64,000 nt of DNA from Endozoicomonas acroporae (GTDB lineage Bacteria > Pseudomonadota > Gammaproteobacteria > Pseudomonadales > Endozoicomonadaceae), in contig NZ_PJPV01000003.1 in assembly GCF_002864045.1 (NCBI RefSeq), positions 62,001 to 126,000 on the forward strand. Direction: 5' to 3'. The notes under the pieces are model-generated. The model searched no databases. It saw only the letters and a program-made list of their open reading frames with translations, and was not told the origin of the DNA. Positions within the stretch are counted from its first letter, which is position 1. The number at the start of each line of letters is the position of its first letter. Positions 17,887 to 26,497 of this stretch are shown piece by piece. Both the position numbers and the translations under genes were made by a program.

Positions 17887-19563
17887 TTAAACAATGCTCA
17901 AATCTCGAAAATCTGCTGCCAGACTGATTTCAGAAGCCGGTGCCCCATGACTCAAGAGTTCCATAACCAAAGTCGAACGTTTCAGACGATTTGCTAATGC
18001 CAGAGGCGTCTCTCCGTTATCAAAAACACCACAAAGGTCAGCACCGCCATGAATCAGCTTCAATAAAATCCCGGCATTGTCACGTAAAATTGCCAGTCGC
18101 AGTGCCAACCCGTGAAGGGCATTTATCTCTGCGCCGGAATCAATCAGAAACTGAGTGATTGGACTCCTACCCAAAAGCACGGCAAATGCCAGCGGAGAGA
18201 TAACAAACTGCTCCCTGCACCTGAAGTACTCATGGGGTATTACATTTGCCCGGGGTATAGAATAATTTGGAGAACAATTCACCGACGCGTGGAAATGCTC
18301 AACCAGCTCTCTGACCTGGTCGATATTATTGGCGAGAATGGCCTGGGTCAGCGGTGTAAGACCTCGAAAATCGGCGTTATCAATCCCGGAGCCCAGCTCG
18401 ATAAGTGCCTTGATGCAGTCCTGCTGCCAGGCAAAAGTAGCAATGCACAGAGGACTGAGGCTTCTTTTGCCATTGGACAATACCGTGGATTCCAGACTGG
18501 CACCAGCATCTGCCAGTAAATGAATCATTTCAACACAGCCGTATTCAGCTGCGTACCCAAGAGCAGTCTGAACATCGTAAGGCTTATCAACCTCGGCACC
18601 GTTGGCAAGTAACAACTTGACGATCTCCAGTCGATTAAATCTGGCTGCACCGCAGATTATCCACCCATCCATGGCGTTGACATCGACTTTATGGGTGATC
18701 AAGAGTTTAACGATATCCAGCTTGCCAAATCCAATAGCAACCCACAGTGCCTCACCAGTGACTTTGGCACCTTGCGATATTAACAACTTAACCAGCTGTG
18801 CAGCAGACTCCGAAGTAACAGAACTGACAAGAGGGGTAAACCGGATTAACCTGTTGCGCAAAATGATCTCTAGCGTATGGTTAATGTCAGCTCCGTTATC
18901 GATCAATTTCCGAACCACATTGACGTGGCCATGACGAGTGGCGAACAAGAGTGCTGAATTTAAATCTTTGGCACCGCGCTCAATCAAACAGCTGACCAAC
19001 TCCACGAAGCCTTCGGTGGCGGCCTGTTCAATGGGAGAAAGTTTATCGACCTCCTCTGGTAAATTAATATCTACCCCCTGGTCAAGTAGAAACTTGACAA
19101 TCGGTACATGCCCATAGAGGGAGGCAACATGAATGGGCCTATAGTGTCCCGAGCGGTCCTCAAGCTTAATTTTTCCGGAAATCAGCGATGGGTCTTTCTC
19201 CACCGCGCCGATCACTGTAGCGACACTTCCGTCCTGGCAAGCTTTGAACAGCTGCAGTTTCAGGCTTTCAGAACTGCTTGCCAGAGATGAGTATCGATCA
19301 TCATTCAAAGCAACAATATCAAGAGTTTTGGGCGTTGTATTGCAAAGGATGCAAGTCCAGTCACCCAGCTGGCGATTATCAATCCAGGCATCATTGCAGG
19401 CGTTATGGAATCTGTGCTGACATGGCAATATCACAACAGACCGTCCATTGAACAATGGGTCCCTGCATACAATGCATTCTTCAGGAGCTGACTCGGGCAG
19501 AGCACTCTCTGCTGGAGGGCCCGCCAAAGAACCGGGCAACAACTCTGAATGAATTGGATTCAT
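17887..19563 (-). CDS. RING-H2 finger plus ankyrin-repeat protein (candidate ubiquitin-ligase-like effector)
   Basis: A 558-residue protein of eukaryote-like architecture. Residues 30-74 form a complete RING-H2 finger: C30-x2-C33, C48-x-H50-x2-H53-x2-C56, C71-x2-C74, with the typical Trp before the last pair. From about residue 125 to 545 there are roughly a dozen ankyrin repeats, for example GHYRPIHVASLYGHVPIVKF and LLDQGVDINLP. The N-terminus is Ser/Pro-rich with no Sec signal. In eukaryotes RING fingers recruit E2 enzymes and ankyrin arrays hold the substrate, as in XB3-type ligases. That this protein works as an E3 ligase in a host cell is inference. It is monocistronic and has no relative in the window apart from the RING gene at 49.4 kb. 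Confidence 0.85.
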   Translation of the reverse strand: MNPIHSELLPGSLAGPPAESALPESAPEECIVCRDPLFNGRSVVILPCQHRFHNACNDAWIDNRQLGDWTCILCNTTPKTLDIVALNDDRYSSLASSSESLKLQLFKACQDGSVATVIGAVEKDPSLISGKIKLEDRSGHYRPIHVASLYGHVPIVKFLLDQGVDINLPEEVDKLSPIEQAATEGFVELVSCLIERGAKDLNSALLFATRHGHVNVVRKLIDNGADINHTLEIILRNRLIRFTPLVSSVTSESAAQLVKLLISQGAKVTGEALWVAIGFGKLDIVKLLITHKVDVNAMDGWIICGAARFNRLEIVKLLLANGAEVDKPYDVQTALGYAAEYGCVEMIHLLADAGASLESTVLSNGKRSLSPLCIATFAWQQDCIKALIELGSGIDNADFRGLTPLTQAILANNIDQVRELVEHFHASVNCSPNYSIPRANVIPHEYFRCREQFVISPLAFAVLLGRSPITQFLIDSGAEINALHGLALRLAILRDNAGILLKLIHGGADLCGVFDNGETPLALANRLKRSTLVMELLSHGAPASEISLAADFRDLSIV

Positions 19564-19794
19564 TGTTAAACTCCTGGATTAGACGAAGACAATTAAGTGC
19601 CTCATGAGCCGGGGAAAGAACTCAAGCTGTCAGGCACCGCGTTATAGCCATTGTTGTATGACCTTTTGGCTCCTTTACCAATGCAAGACTAGCGCAGAAA
19701 AGCGTTAATCCCCATTCACAAAAACATTATCAATAATGCTGCCTCCCAACGCGAAGCTGAGGTATGTTAATTATCTTTAAGCAGGAATTGATTG

Positions 19795-20283
19795 ATGCAA
19801 TCATTGCAGGATATTGACTGGAGCTCCTGGCAGGCCAGAGACCCCGCTACGCTGACATTTGTTATCAAGGATGGGCAAATTCTGCTGATTCGTAAAAAGC
19901 GTGGCCTGGGGGCCGGAAAAATCAATGGGCCGGGAGGACGACTTGAGCCCGGTGAATCCCTGCTGGAGTGCGCGATCCGCGAAGTGCAGGAGGAACTGTG
20001 CATCACCCCGGTGAATCCTGAGTTCTGTGGAGAGAGCTGTTTCCAGTTTACCGATGGCTACTCTATTCATGTGCATACCTATGTGGCAAGGGATTTTACC
20101 GGCTCGCCGACAGAGACGGATGAGGCCATACCGCGGTGGTTCTCCCTTGATCAGATCCCCTATGAAGAAATGTGGGCAGACGACATTATCTGGTTACCTG
20201 AAATGCTGAAGGGGAACAGGTTCAAAGGACGCTATCTGTTCGATGGTGACCGGATGCTGGATTACCACCTGGACATTTTTTAA
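19795..20283 (+). CDS. Nudix hydrolase resembling MTH1 (oxidised purine nucleotide diphosphatase)
   Basis: A 162-residue Nudix protein. The box reads [15 protein letters not shown] followed by REVQEELCI, with Cys where Gly is usual at the penultimate place. Flanking parts resemble human MTH1/NUDT1 rather than E. coli Mut[16 protein letters not shown], then [16 protein letters not shown] and a closing [12 protein letters not shown]1 hydrolyses 8-oxo-dGTP and 2-OH-dATP to sanitise the nucleotide pool, and a similar role is likely. GCAGGAA precedes the ATG at 19795; a TTG one codon upstream is an alternative. The IbpA-like frame follows at once. Confidence 0.85.
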   Translation: MQSLQDIDWSSWQARDPATLTFVIKDGQILLIRKKRGLGAGKINGPGGRLEPGESLLECAIREVQEELCITPVNPEFCGESCFQFTDGYSIHVHTYVARDFTGSPTETDEAIPRWFSLDQIPYEEMWADDIIWLPEMLKGNRFKGRYLFDGDRMLDYHLDIF

Positions 20284-20309
20284 AAAAAATAACACGCAGG
20301 GGTTGGAAT

Positions 20310-20666
20310 CGAATTAAGCGTACATATATCGAACTGCTGGATGAGAACGAATACCGTATCACCATGGCGGTTGCCGGCTTTGCCGAAGATGAACTGGAAA
20401 TAGAAAGCCGTGAGGGTGTACTGATTGTCCAGGGCAAGAAAACGCCAGACGATACAGAGCGCAAATACCTCTACCAGGGCATTGCCGAGCGTAACTTTGA
20501 GCGCCGTTTCCAGCTGGCCGATTACGTCCGTGTCACCGGTGCGACCATGGATAATGGTCTTCTGCATATTGATCTGGAACGTGAAATTCCAGAGGCGATG
20601 AAGCCAAGAAAAATCAATATCGGCAAGAACAAGCTGCTGGAGGCTGAAGCCGCCGACGGTGCTTAA
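20310..20666 (+). pseudogene. ibpA: IbpA-like small heat-shock protein lacking a recognisable start
   Basis: Alpha-crystallin-type chaperone of the IbpA/IbpB group that binds aggregating proteins. The first in-frame ATG (20364) begins at [14 protein letters not shown], but homology clearly continues upstream as [13 protein letters not shown], matching the usual start of the crystallin domain. No ATG, GTG or TTG occurs upstream in frame before the Nudix gene. The normal N-terminal arm of about 35 residues (containing FDRLFN in IbpA) is absent. Either the 5' end was deleted, or translation starts at a rare codon such as ATT at 20313, ten bases after AGGGG. The crystallin domain itself ([17 protein letters not shown]) and the PRKINI tail motif are intact. 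Confidence 0.7.
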
Positions 20667-20669
20667 CCG

Positions 20670-21482
20670 TCATATTCTGAATAGCGTACGACAGTTATGA
20701 GAGGTGGCTTCTGCCACCTCCGGCAAAGAGATTCCTCTCAGCTTGGCCAGGCACTCAGCCACCAGTTTCACTCTTCCCGGCTCATTTCTTTGTCCCTGAT
20801 AGCCATTCAATGGCATATCCGGAGCGTCTGTCTCAAGCACAATGCTGTCGATTGGCAGAGTGGCTGCCAAGTGTCGTGTTTTACGGGCTCTCGGGTAGGT
20901 GATGCCACCACCAAACCCCAGCTTAAAGCCTAACTTCAGATATTCTCCGGCCTGTTGTTCACTACCGGAAAATCCGTGAATAATCCCGGCCCGCTCCGGT
21001 TTGCATCGTCGCAGTACTTTTAAAATATCATCATGACTTTTCCGGCCATGAATAATCAGTGGCATCTGGTGCAGACAGGCCAGTTCAACCTGGCCAGTGA
21101 ACAGCTCGAGTTGTTTGGCCTTTGTCTGGGGAGTCATGTTTCGGTCAAAAAAATCCAGCCCGGTTTCCCCTATGGCAACGACCCCGGCGGGACGTTGCTG
21201 TAATAGCTTATCCAATACATTCAGATGTTCGGGATGATGTTCAGAAATAAACCAGGGATGCAGACCAAGGGCCGTTACAATACTTACGGGACTCACCTGC
21301 GACAGTAATTCTGACTCAATCAGGGAAGGCCATTCCACCTGTTGAGTGGCGGGGATGCAGATGTGACTGACGGCTGCCTTTTCTGCCTGACTCAACACCT
21401 GTAAACGGTCCTTATCAAAGACTGAAAAATTAAGATGGCAATGGCTGTCGAACAGAGACAGCGGATCGTTCCCTTTTGTCAC
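20670..21482 (-). CDS. TatD-family metal-dependent DNase (YjjV-like)
   Basis: A 270-residue TIM-barrel amidohydrolase-type nuclease. The metal ligands are visible in FDSHCHL, in AIGETGLDFF, in LIIHGRKSHDDI and in IVLETDAPDMPL. Proteins of this family are 3'-5' exonucleases or deoxyribonucleases linked to oxidative-damage repair. The motif pattern is closest to YjjV. Convergent with the IbpA-like gene, 3 bases apart. The ATG at 21482 gives the usual N-terminus. Confidence 0.9.
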   Translation of the reverse strand: MTKGNDPLSLFDSHCHLNFSVFDKDRLQVLSQAEKAAVSHICIPATQQVEWPSLIESELLSQVSPVSIVTALGLHPWFISEHHPEHLNVLDKLLQQRPAGVVAIGETGLDFFDRNMTPQTKAKQLELFTGQVELACLHQMPLIIHGRKSHDDILKVLRRCKPERAGIIHGFSGSEQQAGEYLKLGFKLGFGGGITYPRARKTRHLAATLPIDSIVLETDAPDMPLNGYQGQRNEPGRVKLVAECLAKLRGISLPEVAEATSHNCRTLFRI

Positions 21483-21585
21483 AGCTGATATTTCCTCTAA
21501 AAATGGATTTCAGGAGAATGTTCTTCTGTTTTCCGTTAGTAAAAAGCCTATAATGCCCACCTGCAAGTCAATTTTGATTCAAATA

Positions 21586-22113
21586 ATGATGAAAAACCTG
21601 TTAAGGCACTTATCCCGGCTTCTCCTTCCGATAGCATTATTACTTGGCTTACTGCTGGTATTTTACGGATCCCGCTTGTTGAACAAGAGTGAAAATTCCG
21701 TCGATAAACAGAGGTTTCAAACGGTTGCTTATTGCAACACGTACAAAGGGTGTCAGAGCAGGGTAGGGAATGGTTCGATCATGCTTAATATTTTGCCGGC
21801 GTCCATGCCGACGGGGCAGCCACTGGCTATCAGGGCAGAAGTTTCAGGGCTTGCTGCTGAAAAGGTCAGCATGGAGTTTGTCGGGCGTGATATGCCCATG
21901 GGGTTGATGCCATTCAATTTACAGAAACAATCTGGACATTTTGCAGACACTGACCTGTATACTGGTACCGGCAATATCACTTTTTGTACCACTGACCGCA
22001 ACATGGTCTGGATCGCCAGGCTGAAAATGGAAACCAGAGAAGCGGTATATAATGTTCTTTTTGAACTGGACCCTTTAGAAGCAAACTCACAGCAGATTGC
22101 TATCCTCCCATAA
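21586..22113 (+). CDS. membrane-anchored protein upstream of a copper chaperone
   Basis: A 175-residue protein with one N-terminal membrane anchor (LLLPIALLLGLLLVFYGSRLL) and a beta-rich periplasmic domain containing CNTYKGC. It ends in a region with TGTGNITFCTTDRNMVW. Methionine- and cysteine-containing segments such as RDMPMGLMPF could bind copper, but this is inference. The PCu(A)C chaperone gene follows 28 bases downstream, so a shared role in copper delivery is likely. I chose the ATG at 21586, just before the membrane anchor; the frame opens 11 codons upstream. No characterised family recognised. Confidence 0.65.
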   Translation: MMKNLLRHLSRLLLPIALLLGLLLVFYGSRLLNKSENSVDKQRFQTVAYCNTYKGCQSRVGNGSIMLNILPASMPTGQPLAIRAEVSGLAAEKVSMEFVGRDMPMGLMPFNLQKQSGHFADTDLYTGTGNITFCTTDRNMVWIARLKMETREAVYNVLFELDPLEANSQQIAILP

Positions 22114-22141
22114 TACTTCTAATGAATAGTGGAGTTGATTA

Positions 22142-22681
22142 ATGAAAAGCGGAACGATTTTGTATACCAGGGCAGTCAGGGTTATGGTAACAATCGTACA
22201 TGGTACGATAGCTCTGATGATGCTATTGACTGTGCACACTGCAATGGCTGCACAGGGCGGGCACAGTCATGCTCACTCAAAAGAGCACTCTGAACCAGCG
22301 TTGCAGTTACTGAATGCCAGTGCCCGCGCTACCAAGCCGGGGATGTCCTCATCAGCTGCTTATATGACCATCTACAATGGTACTCATCAGGCCGTACAGA
22401 TTCGCTCATTGAGCAGCCCTGTTGCCGGGAAAACAGAGCTTCATACCACAGAAATGAACAATGGCATGATGAAAATGCGCCGCGTGGATAACCTTACCAT
22501 TAACCCGGGTGACAGGTTGGAGCTAAAGCCCGGTGGCTATCATGTTATGTTGATGGGCCTTAACAAACATATAGCCAAAAACAGTGAAGTGCCGGTGACG
22601 ATCACTTTCAGTAATGGTGATCAGAAGACAGTGATTGCTCATGCCACGGATGAGATCAAAGGCCAGCATATGGCGCATTGA
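22142..22681 (+). CDS. periplasmic copper chaperone PCu(A)C
   Basis: A 179-residue exported copper chaperone. After a signal peptide comes a His-rich segment (GGHSHAHSKEHSE) and then the PCuAC domain with Cu(I) ligands in HTTEMNNGMMKM and GGYHVMLMGL. The family donates copper to the CuA centre of cytochrome c oxidase together with Sco proteins. The ribosome site GTGGAG precedes the ATG at 22142. Likely co-transcribed with the anchored protein upstream. Confidence 0.88.
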   Translation: MKSGTILYTRAVRVMVTIVHGTIALMMLLTVHTAMAAQGGHSHAHSKEHSEPALQLLNASARATKPGMSSSAAYMTIYNGTHQAVQIRSLSSPVAGKTELHTTEMNNGMMKMRRVDNLTINPGDRLELKPGGYHVMLMGLNKHIAKNSEVPVTITFSNGDQKTVIAHATDEIKGQHMAH

Positions 22682-22732
22682 GTAAGCGGAACTATTGCCT
22701 GGTCATACACAGCAGCGGCACAGATCAAAGGC

Positions 22733-22772
22733 TTTAACCCTTGGTGTCTCTGTGCCTCTGTGGTTAAAAGAG
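22733..22772. repeat. fragment of repeat family E
   Basis: A short stretch reading TGTCTCTGTGCCTCTGTGG matches one arm of the elements at 27634-27791 and 52819-53018. Only this arm is present here. Confidence 0.55.
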
Positions 22773-22779
22773 GGTAGTC

Positions 22780-23172
22780 TTATCCCTGCTCCAACTCGCC
22801 AAGAATGGCTTCCTGCAGTTCAGAAGGTGTCACAACAAGCCCTTCTTCTTCATTAACCGGGAATATGGCCAGCATGGTGTTATCCCGCTCCAGACCGGGC
22901 GTCCAGCGCTCCAGCCACACTTCCAGATTGATGGCTTTTGGCTGGCAGTCTGACCAGTCATCCACTGCCCAGGCTTTGGCGAAATCAGGGTGTGGCCAGA
23001 TGGGCAGACACTCTTCACCATCACTGGATGACAGCTCTACCCAACCATCGGGGCTGTGCAGGCTCCAGATCTCTTCCCAGTCCGCCACCTTTTTCAGAAA
23101 GTAATCATAACGCTCATGGTCAGCCAGCTTCTGAATAGATTCGAACTGTTTGTCGTTGAGTTTGTAAGTCAT
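22780..23172 (-). CDS. DUF2750-family protein
   Basis: A 130-residue cytoplasmic protein. The opening RYDYFLKKVADWEEIWSL and the following DGW...LPIWPHPDFAKA pattern are those of DUF2750. The middle and end are acidic. Function unknown; in other genomes the family often occurs beside SUKH-type immunity-like proteins, and one such gene lies at 27.2 kb here. Monocistronic. Confidence 0.8.
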   Translation of the reverse strand: MTYKLNDKQFESIQKLADHERYDYFLKKVADWEEIWSLHSPDGWVELSSSDGEECLPIWPHPDFAKAWAVDDWSDCQPKAINLEVWLERWTPGLERDNTMLAIFPVNEEEGLVVTPSELQEAILGELEQG

Positions 23173-23416
23173 CAGTCATCAACGCTAATGCATAAAATAG
23201 TGGGGGAAGTGTATTACCTGCGCAGGATTGAAAGCAAATGGTGCGGTAGAATGGTGTTCAGAATTACGGATAAAAAATAATAACGGAAGAAAAAGCACCG
23301 GAAGCTCTGTTTGGCGATGGGTTTGCCAACTATAAATAGTCAATAAGGCGTTGGCTCTGGGCTTACTACTAAAACGGTATAGTCCGCCCCCTGTTTTATA
23401 GTCTGTTTTGTGATCT

Positions 23417-24028
23417 ATGAAGTTGTATAGTACACCGCTGAAGGCTTGTCTGTTGGCGGGTTTGGTTCTGGCAGCCAGCGAGCTTTGCCAATTTTGGCCC
23501 ACTATGGCTTTCATGGAAGATGTTCTGTTTTTCCTGGCCGGTCTGATTGCCGGCATTCGATTGCCGGATCTGGATTTAACAATTCCGGGGCTGTCCCACC
23601 GTTCAGCAATCACACACTCCTGTATTCCTGCGCTGGTGGTTTGGGCTTGCGGTTTTTCAGCCATTGCCGCAGGTCTGGCCCTGGGAATTGCCTTTCACCT
23701 GTCGTCGGATCTGCAACCCAAAGCCTGGACCGGTGGCGCACTGATCAAGTTTCCGTTATTAGGCAGTATCGGGATGCTGTCGCCCATCTGGTTAATTGCC
23801 AATGTGATTGGTTGTCTGGCGATTTTTATGGAAGTGGTTTCCGGTGAACCTGTGGATGCCCGGCTGATGATAATGGCACTCTGTTTAATGGGGGCTGGCT
23901 GGTATTTTTTCCAGGAGGAAAAGCGCCCACTGTTACCGTTGATGACCCTGGGGTTTGCCATTTTGCTGGTTCATGCGGTACGGGGAGGGGCTTTATCGGT
24001 AAAGCAGGTGTGGCAATATTTTGTTTAG
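23417..24028 (+). CDS. membrane-bound metal-dependent hydrolase, DUF457/YdjM-like
   Basis: A 203-residue integral membrane protein with about five spans. The putative metal site is visible as RLPDLDLTIPGLSHRSAITHS plus a His in GIAFHLSSDLQP, the pattern of the YdjM group. YdjM is SOS-regulated in E. coli, but I see no LexA box here. No operon partner. Substrate unknown. Confidence 0.7.
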   Translation: MKLYSTPLKACLLAGLVLAASELCQFWPTMAFMEDVLFFLAGLIAGIRLPDLDLTIPGLSHRSAITHSCIPALVVWACGFSAIAAGLALGIAFHLSSDLQPKAWTGGALIKFPLLGSIGMLSPIWLIANVIGCLAIFMEVVSGEPVDARLMIMALCLMGAGWYFFQEEKRPLLPLMTLGFAILLVHAVRGGALSVKQVWQYFV

Positions 24029-24074
24029 GGTCTGTTGATGTATTTTGATACAAGTTCAGACCCTCGATTACCGG

Positions 24075-24269
24075 TCAATCATGAACGAACTGATTATTGA
24101 TCGACTGATAATGAAAACGGATTTTATGAAGCTGGTTTTCGATCTCCTGTTTGCTCATGTCCATCTCATCGGCCAGCTGATCCAGTGAGTTGCAGGTAAG
24201 CCTCAGCTTTTCGTTGACAATGCCCAGAAGGATAAAAGGGTTGAGGTTCTCGGGGTTTTCGAGTTCCAT
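24075..24269 (-). CDS. small DUF4250-like protein
   Basis: A 64-residue protein. NPFILLGIVNEKLRLTCNSL and LDQLADEMDMSKQEIENQL resemble DUF4250, a short helix-turn-helix-like family. It ends in a polar tail. No neighbour gives a clue to function. Start at the ATG at 24269. Confidence 0.65.
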   Translation of the reverse strand: MELENPENLNPFILLGIVNEKLRLTCNSLDQLADEMDMSKQEIENQLHKIRFHYQSINNQFVHD

Positions 24270-24320
24270 GGCGACACTCCGTTCAAGTCAGCTGATGAAA
24301 AACACCACTTGGCTGTACTT

Positions 24321-24481
24321 ATACCAATTCCGCCTTCTAAATATGAGATCGAGCAAGTCATTTTGGACAGCTGGGCAAGGCGGAATGACGAGTAATAGCA
24401 GGGCTATTGCGAGGAATTCCAACGAAGATCCAGCTGTTCAAAATGGCTGCGCAGTTCATATTTAGAAGGTGGAATTGGTAT
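24321..24481. repeat. inverted-repeat element, family F
   Basis: A 161-bp non-coding element with near-perfect terminal inverted repeats: ATACCAATTCCGCCTTCTAA at the left, TTAGAAGGTGGAATTGGTAT at the right. The inner part is also partly self-complementary, around AATAGCAGGGCTATT. Only one copy lies in this window. Confidence 0.85.
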
Positions 24482-24495
24482 TAAACATAGCTCAG

Positions 24496-25527
24496 CTATT
24501 TAACTTTGCCTGCCCGGGTTCTCAGTTGCTGTTGCCTGCGTTCGTCTTTCTTTAATTGCCGACGATGGACAACGGTCTTGGCAACTTCTGCGCCCATATG
24601 TGCTTCACCTCGTGCCCTGGCCAGCTGCATCTGTTTTTCACGCTCGGAAAACCGTGCTTTTTGCTGTTCAGTCAGCAGGTCAAAACAGTGCGGGCAGCTG
24701 ACACCCTGCTGGTACATATCACTTTGCTTATCGGCTTCCGTAATGGGTAAACGACAGGCGTTGCACTGGTCGTAGGAGCCCGGCTCAAGGTCATGATTCA
24801 CCGTTACCCGTTCATCAAAGACAAAGCATTCACCTTCCCACAGTGACTGCGCTTTCGGTACTTCTTCCAGATATTTCAGGATGCCGCCTTTCAGATGGTA
24901 AACCTCGTCAAAGCCTTTTTCCTTGAGCAGGGCTGTGGACTTCTCGCAGCGTATGCCGCCAGTGCAGAACATGGCCACCTTTTTATGAGTCTCAGGATTC
25001 AGGTTGGCATCGACGTATTGCGGAAACTGCCGGAAGGAATCTGTCTTTGGATTGATGGCGTGCTTGAAGGTGCCCACCTGAATTTCGTAATCGTTACGGG
25101 TATCCACCACAAGGACTTCTGGATCACTGATCAGGCTATTCCAGTCTGCCGGTTCCACATAGGTCCCGACGGCCTTTTGTGGGTCAATGTCTTCCACTCC
25201 CATGGTGACAATCTCTTTTTTGAGTTTGACCCTGGTTCTTTTGAACGGCATGGATTCACTGAGGGACTCTTTGTATTCAATGGGGTTCAGACGGGTATCC
25301 CGGTTAAGCCAGGCCAGCAGCGCATTGATGCCTTCCCGGGTGCTGGCCACGGTGCCGTTAATGCCTTCCCGGGCAAGCAGCAGCGTCCCTCTGATATGGT
25401 TTGCTTCCATGGTTCTGAGCAGGGGTTCCCGCAGGCTGGTGAAGTTCTTCAGGGTAACGAATTTATACAGGGCACAGACCACGATATGAGCGTCTGTTTG
25501 AGTGTTTTCTGGAGGAGAGAGTGTCAT
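24496..25527 (-). CDS. trhO: tRNA uridine-34 hydroxylase TrhO (YceA)
   Basis: Rhodanese-fold enzyme that hydroxylates U34 of certain tRNAs, the first step of one route to 5-oxyacetyl-uridine. 343 residues: an N-terminal acylphosphatase-like part ([14 protein letters not shown]), a rhodanese domain with active-site Cys in [11 protein letters not shown], and a C-terminal part with two CxxC pairs ([15 protein letters not shown]). The basic tail [14 protein letters not shown] may contact RNA. The ATG at 25527 fits the family. The nfsA gene is divergent from it. Confidence 0.92.
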   Translation of the reverse strand: MTLSPPENTQTDAHIVVCALYKFVTLKNFTSLREPLLRTMEANHIRGTLLLAREGINGTVASTREGINALLAWLNRDTRLNPIEYKESLSESMPFKRTRVKLKKEIVTMGVEDIDPQKAVGTYVEPADWNSLISDPEVLVVDTRNDYEIQVGTFKHAINPKTDSFRQFPQYVDANLNPETHKKVAMFCTGGIRCEKSTALLKEKGFDEVYHLKGGILKYLEEVPKAQSLWEGECFVFDERVTVNHDLEPGSYDQCNACRLPITEADKQSDMYQQGVSCPHCFDLLTEQQKARFSEREKQMQLARARGEAHMGAEVAKTVVHRRQLKKDERRQQQLRTRAGKVK

Positions 25528-25668
25528 TGTCTTTATTGTCCTTGCTCAGCGGTCCGGAGCGTAAATCCGGAGCCAGGAAAGGAATTCTAGCAGAGGCAGG
25601 CAGCCTTGAAAAATCCAGCCAAGGCTACAATAGTGCAGAATAATAATGACCAGATTAAGAATAACATC

Positions 25669-26406
25669 ATGACCCAAACTGTAATTGAACTGCTGCAAGC
25701 ACACCGCTCTATTCGCAAATTCACGGAACAGCCGATTGAAGAGTCCTTGTTGAGAGACTTGATCAGTGCGGGCCAAAGTGCCGCCACATCCAGCAATTTG
25801 CAGGGTGTCAGTGTTATTCGGGTCAGAAACCCTGAAACCCGCAAAGCCATGGCAGAGCTGGCGGGTGGGCAGACCTATGTGCAGCAGGCGGCTGAGTTTC
25901 TGGTGTTCTGTGCTGACCTGCATCGCTCAGGCTGGTGCTGTGAACAGTCGGGCAACACCATGGCAGACGGAATGACCGAGCATTTCATTATTGCCACGGT
26001 TGATGTTGCCCTGTTTGCCCAGAACGTGGTGGTCGCTGCTGAGTCAGAAGGGCTGGGTATCTGCTATATCGGAGGCCTGCGCAATGACCCGCAACAGGTC
26101 AGTGATTTGCTGGCGTTGCCGGAACATGTCTACCCCGTTTTTGGCCTCTGCCTTGGGTACCCGGATCAGGATCCGGAGTGTAAACCCAGACTGCCGCTGG
26201 AAGCTGTGCTGATGGAGGAGCATTACCAGTCAGTGAATAAGGCGCTGGTGGCTGAATATGATGAAACTATGAGAACCTATTACCAGCGACGGACCGGAGG
26301 CAAGCTGGATCGGGTCTGGTCTCAGGAAATGTCGGCCCTGCTGGGTAAAGAATCCCGCCCTCATATGAAAGCGTTTCTGGAGAAAAAAGGGTTCAGGATG
26401 CGCTGA
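25669..26406 (+). CDS. nfsA: oxygen-insensitive NADPH nitroreductase NfsA
   Basis: FMN-dependent reductase of nitro compounds and quinones, 245 residues. RSIRKFTEQPI at the N-terminus and SAATSSNLQGVSVIRV are the FMN-binding motifs, and GICYIGGLRNDPQQVSDLL is the NfsA-specific region. I chose the ATG at 25669 because homology starts with MTQTVIELLQAHRSI; the frame opens 21 codons earlier. It is transcribed divergently from trhO. Confidence 0.92.
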   Translation: MTQTVIELLQAHRSIRKFTEQPIEESLLRDLISAGQSAATSSNLQGVSVIRVRNPETRKAMAELAGGQTYVQQAAEFLVFCADLHRSGWCCEQSGNTMADGMTEHFIIATVDVALFAQNVVVAAESEGLGICYIGGLRNDPQQVSDLLALPEHVYPVFGLCLGYPDQDPECKPRLPLEAVLMEEHYQSVNKALVAEYDETMRTYYQRRTGGKLDRVWSQEMSALLGKESRPHMKAFLEKKGFRMR

Positions 26407-26474
26407 CCTTTTTGACTGCACTGAATCAACAGCCAACAGGCTTGTGGATCAATCCGCAACGGCGTTATTGAAAA

Positions 26475-26493
26475 GGGCTGCCGTCGGCAGCCC
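26475..26493. terminator. hairpin between convergent nfsA and nucleosidase genes
   Basis: GGGCTGC and GCAGCCC pair around a 5-base loop, followed on the plus strand by CGGTTTT. It is positioned to terminate nfsA and possibly the convergent gene. Confidence 0.6.
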
Positions 26494-26497
26494 GGTT

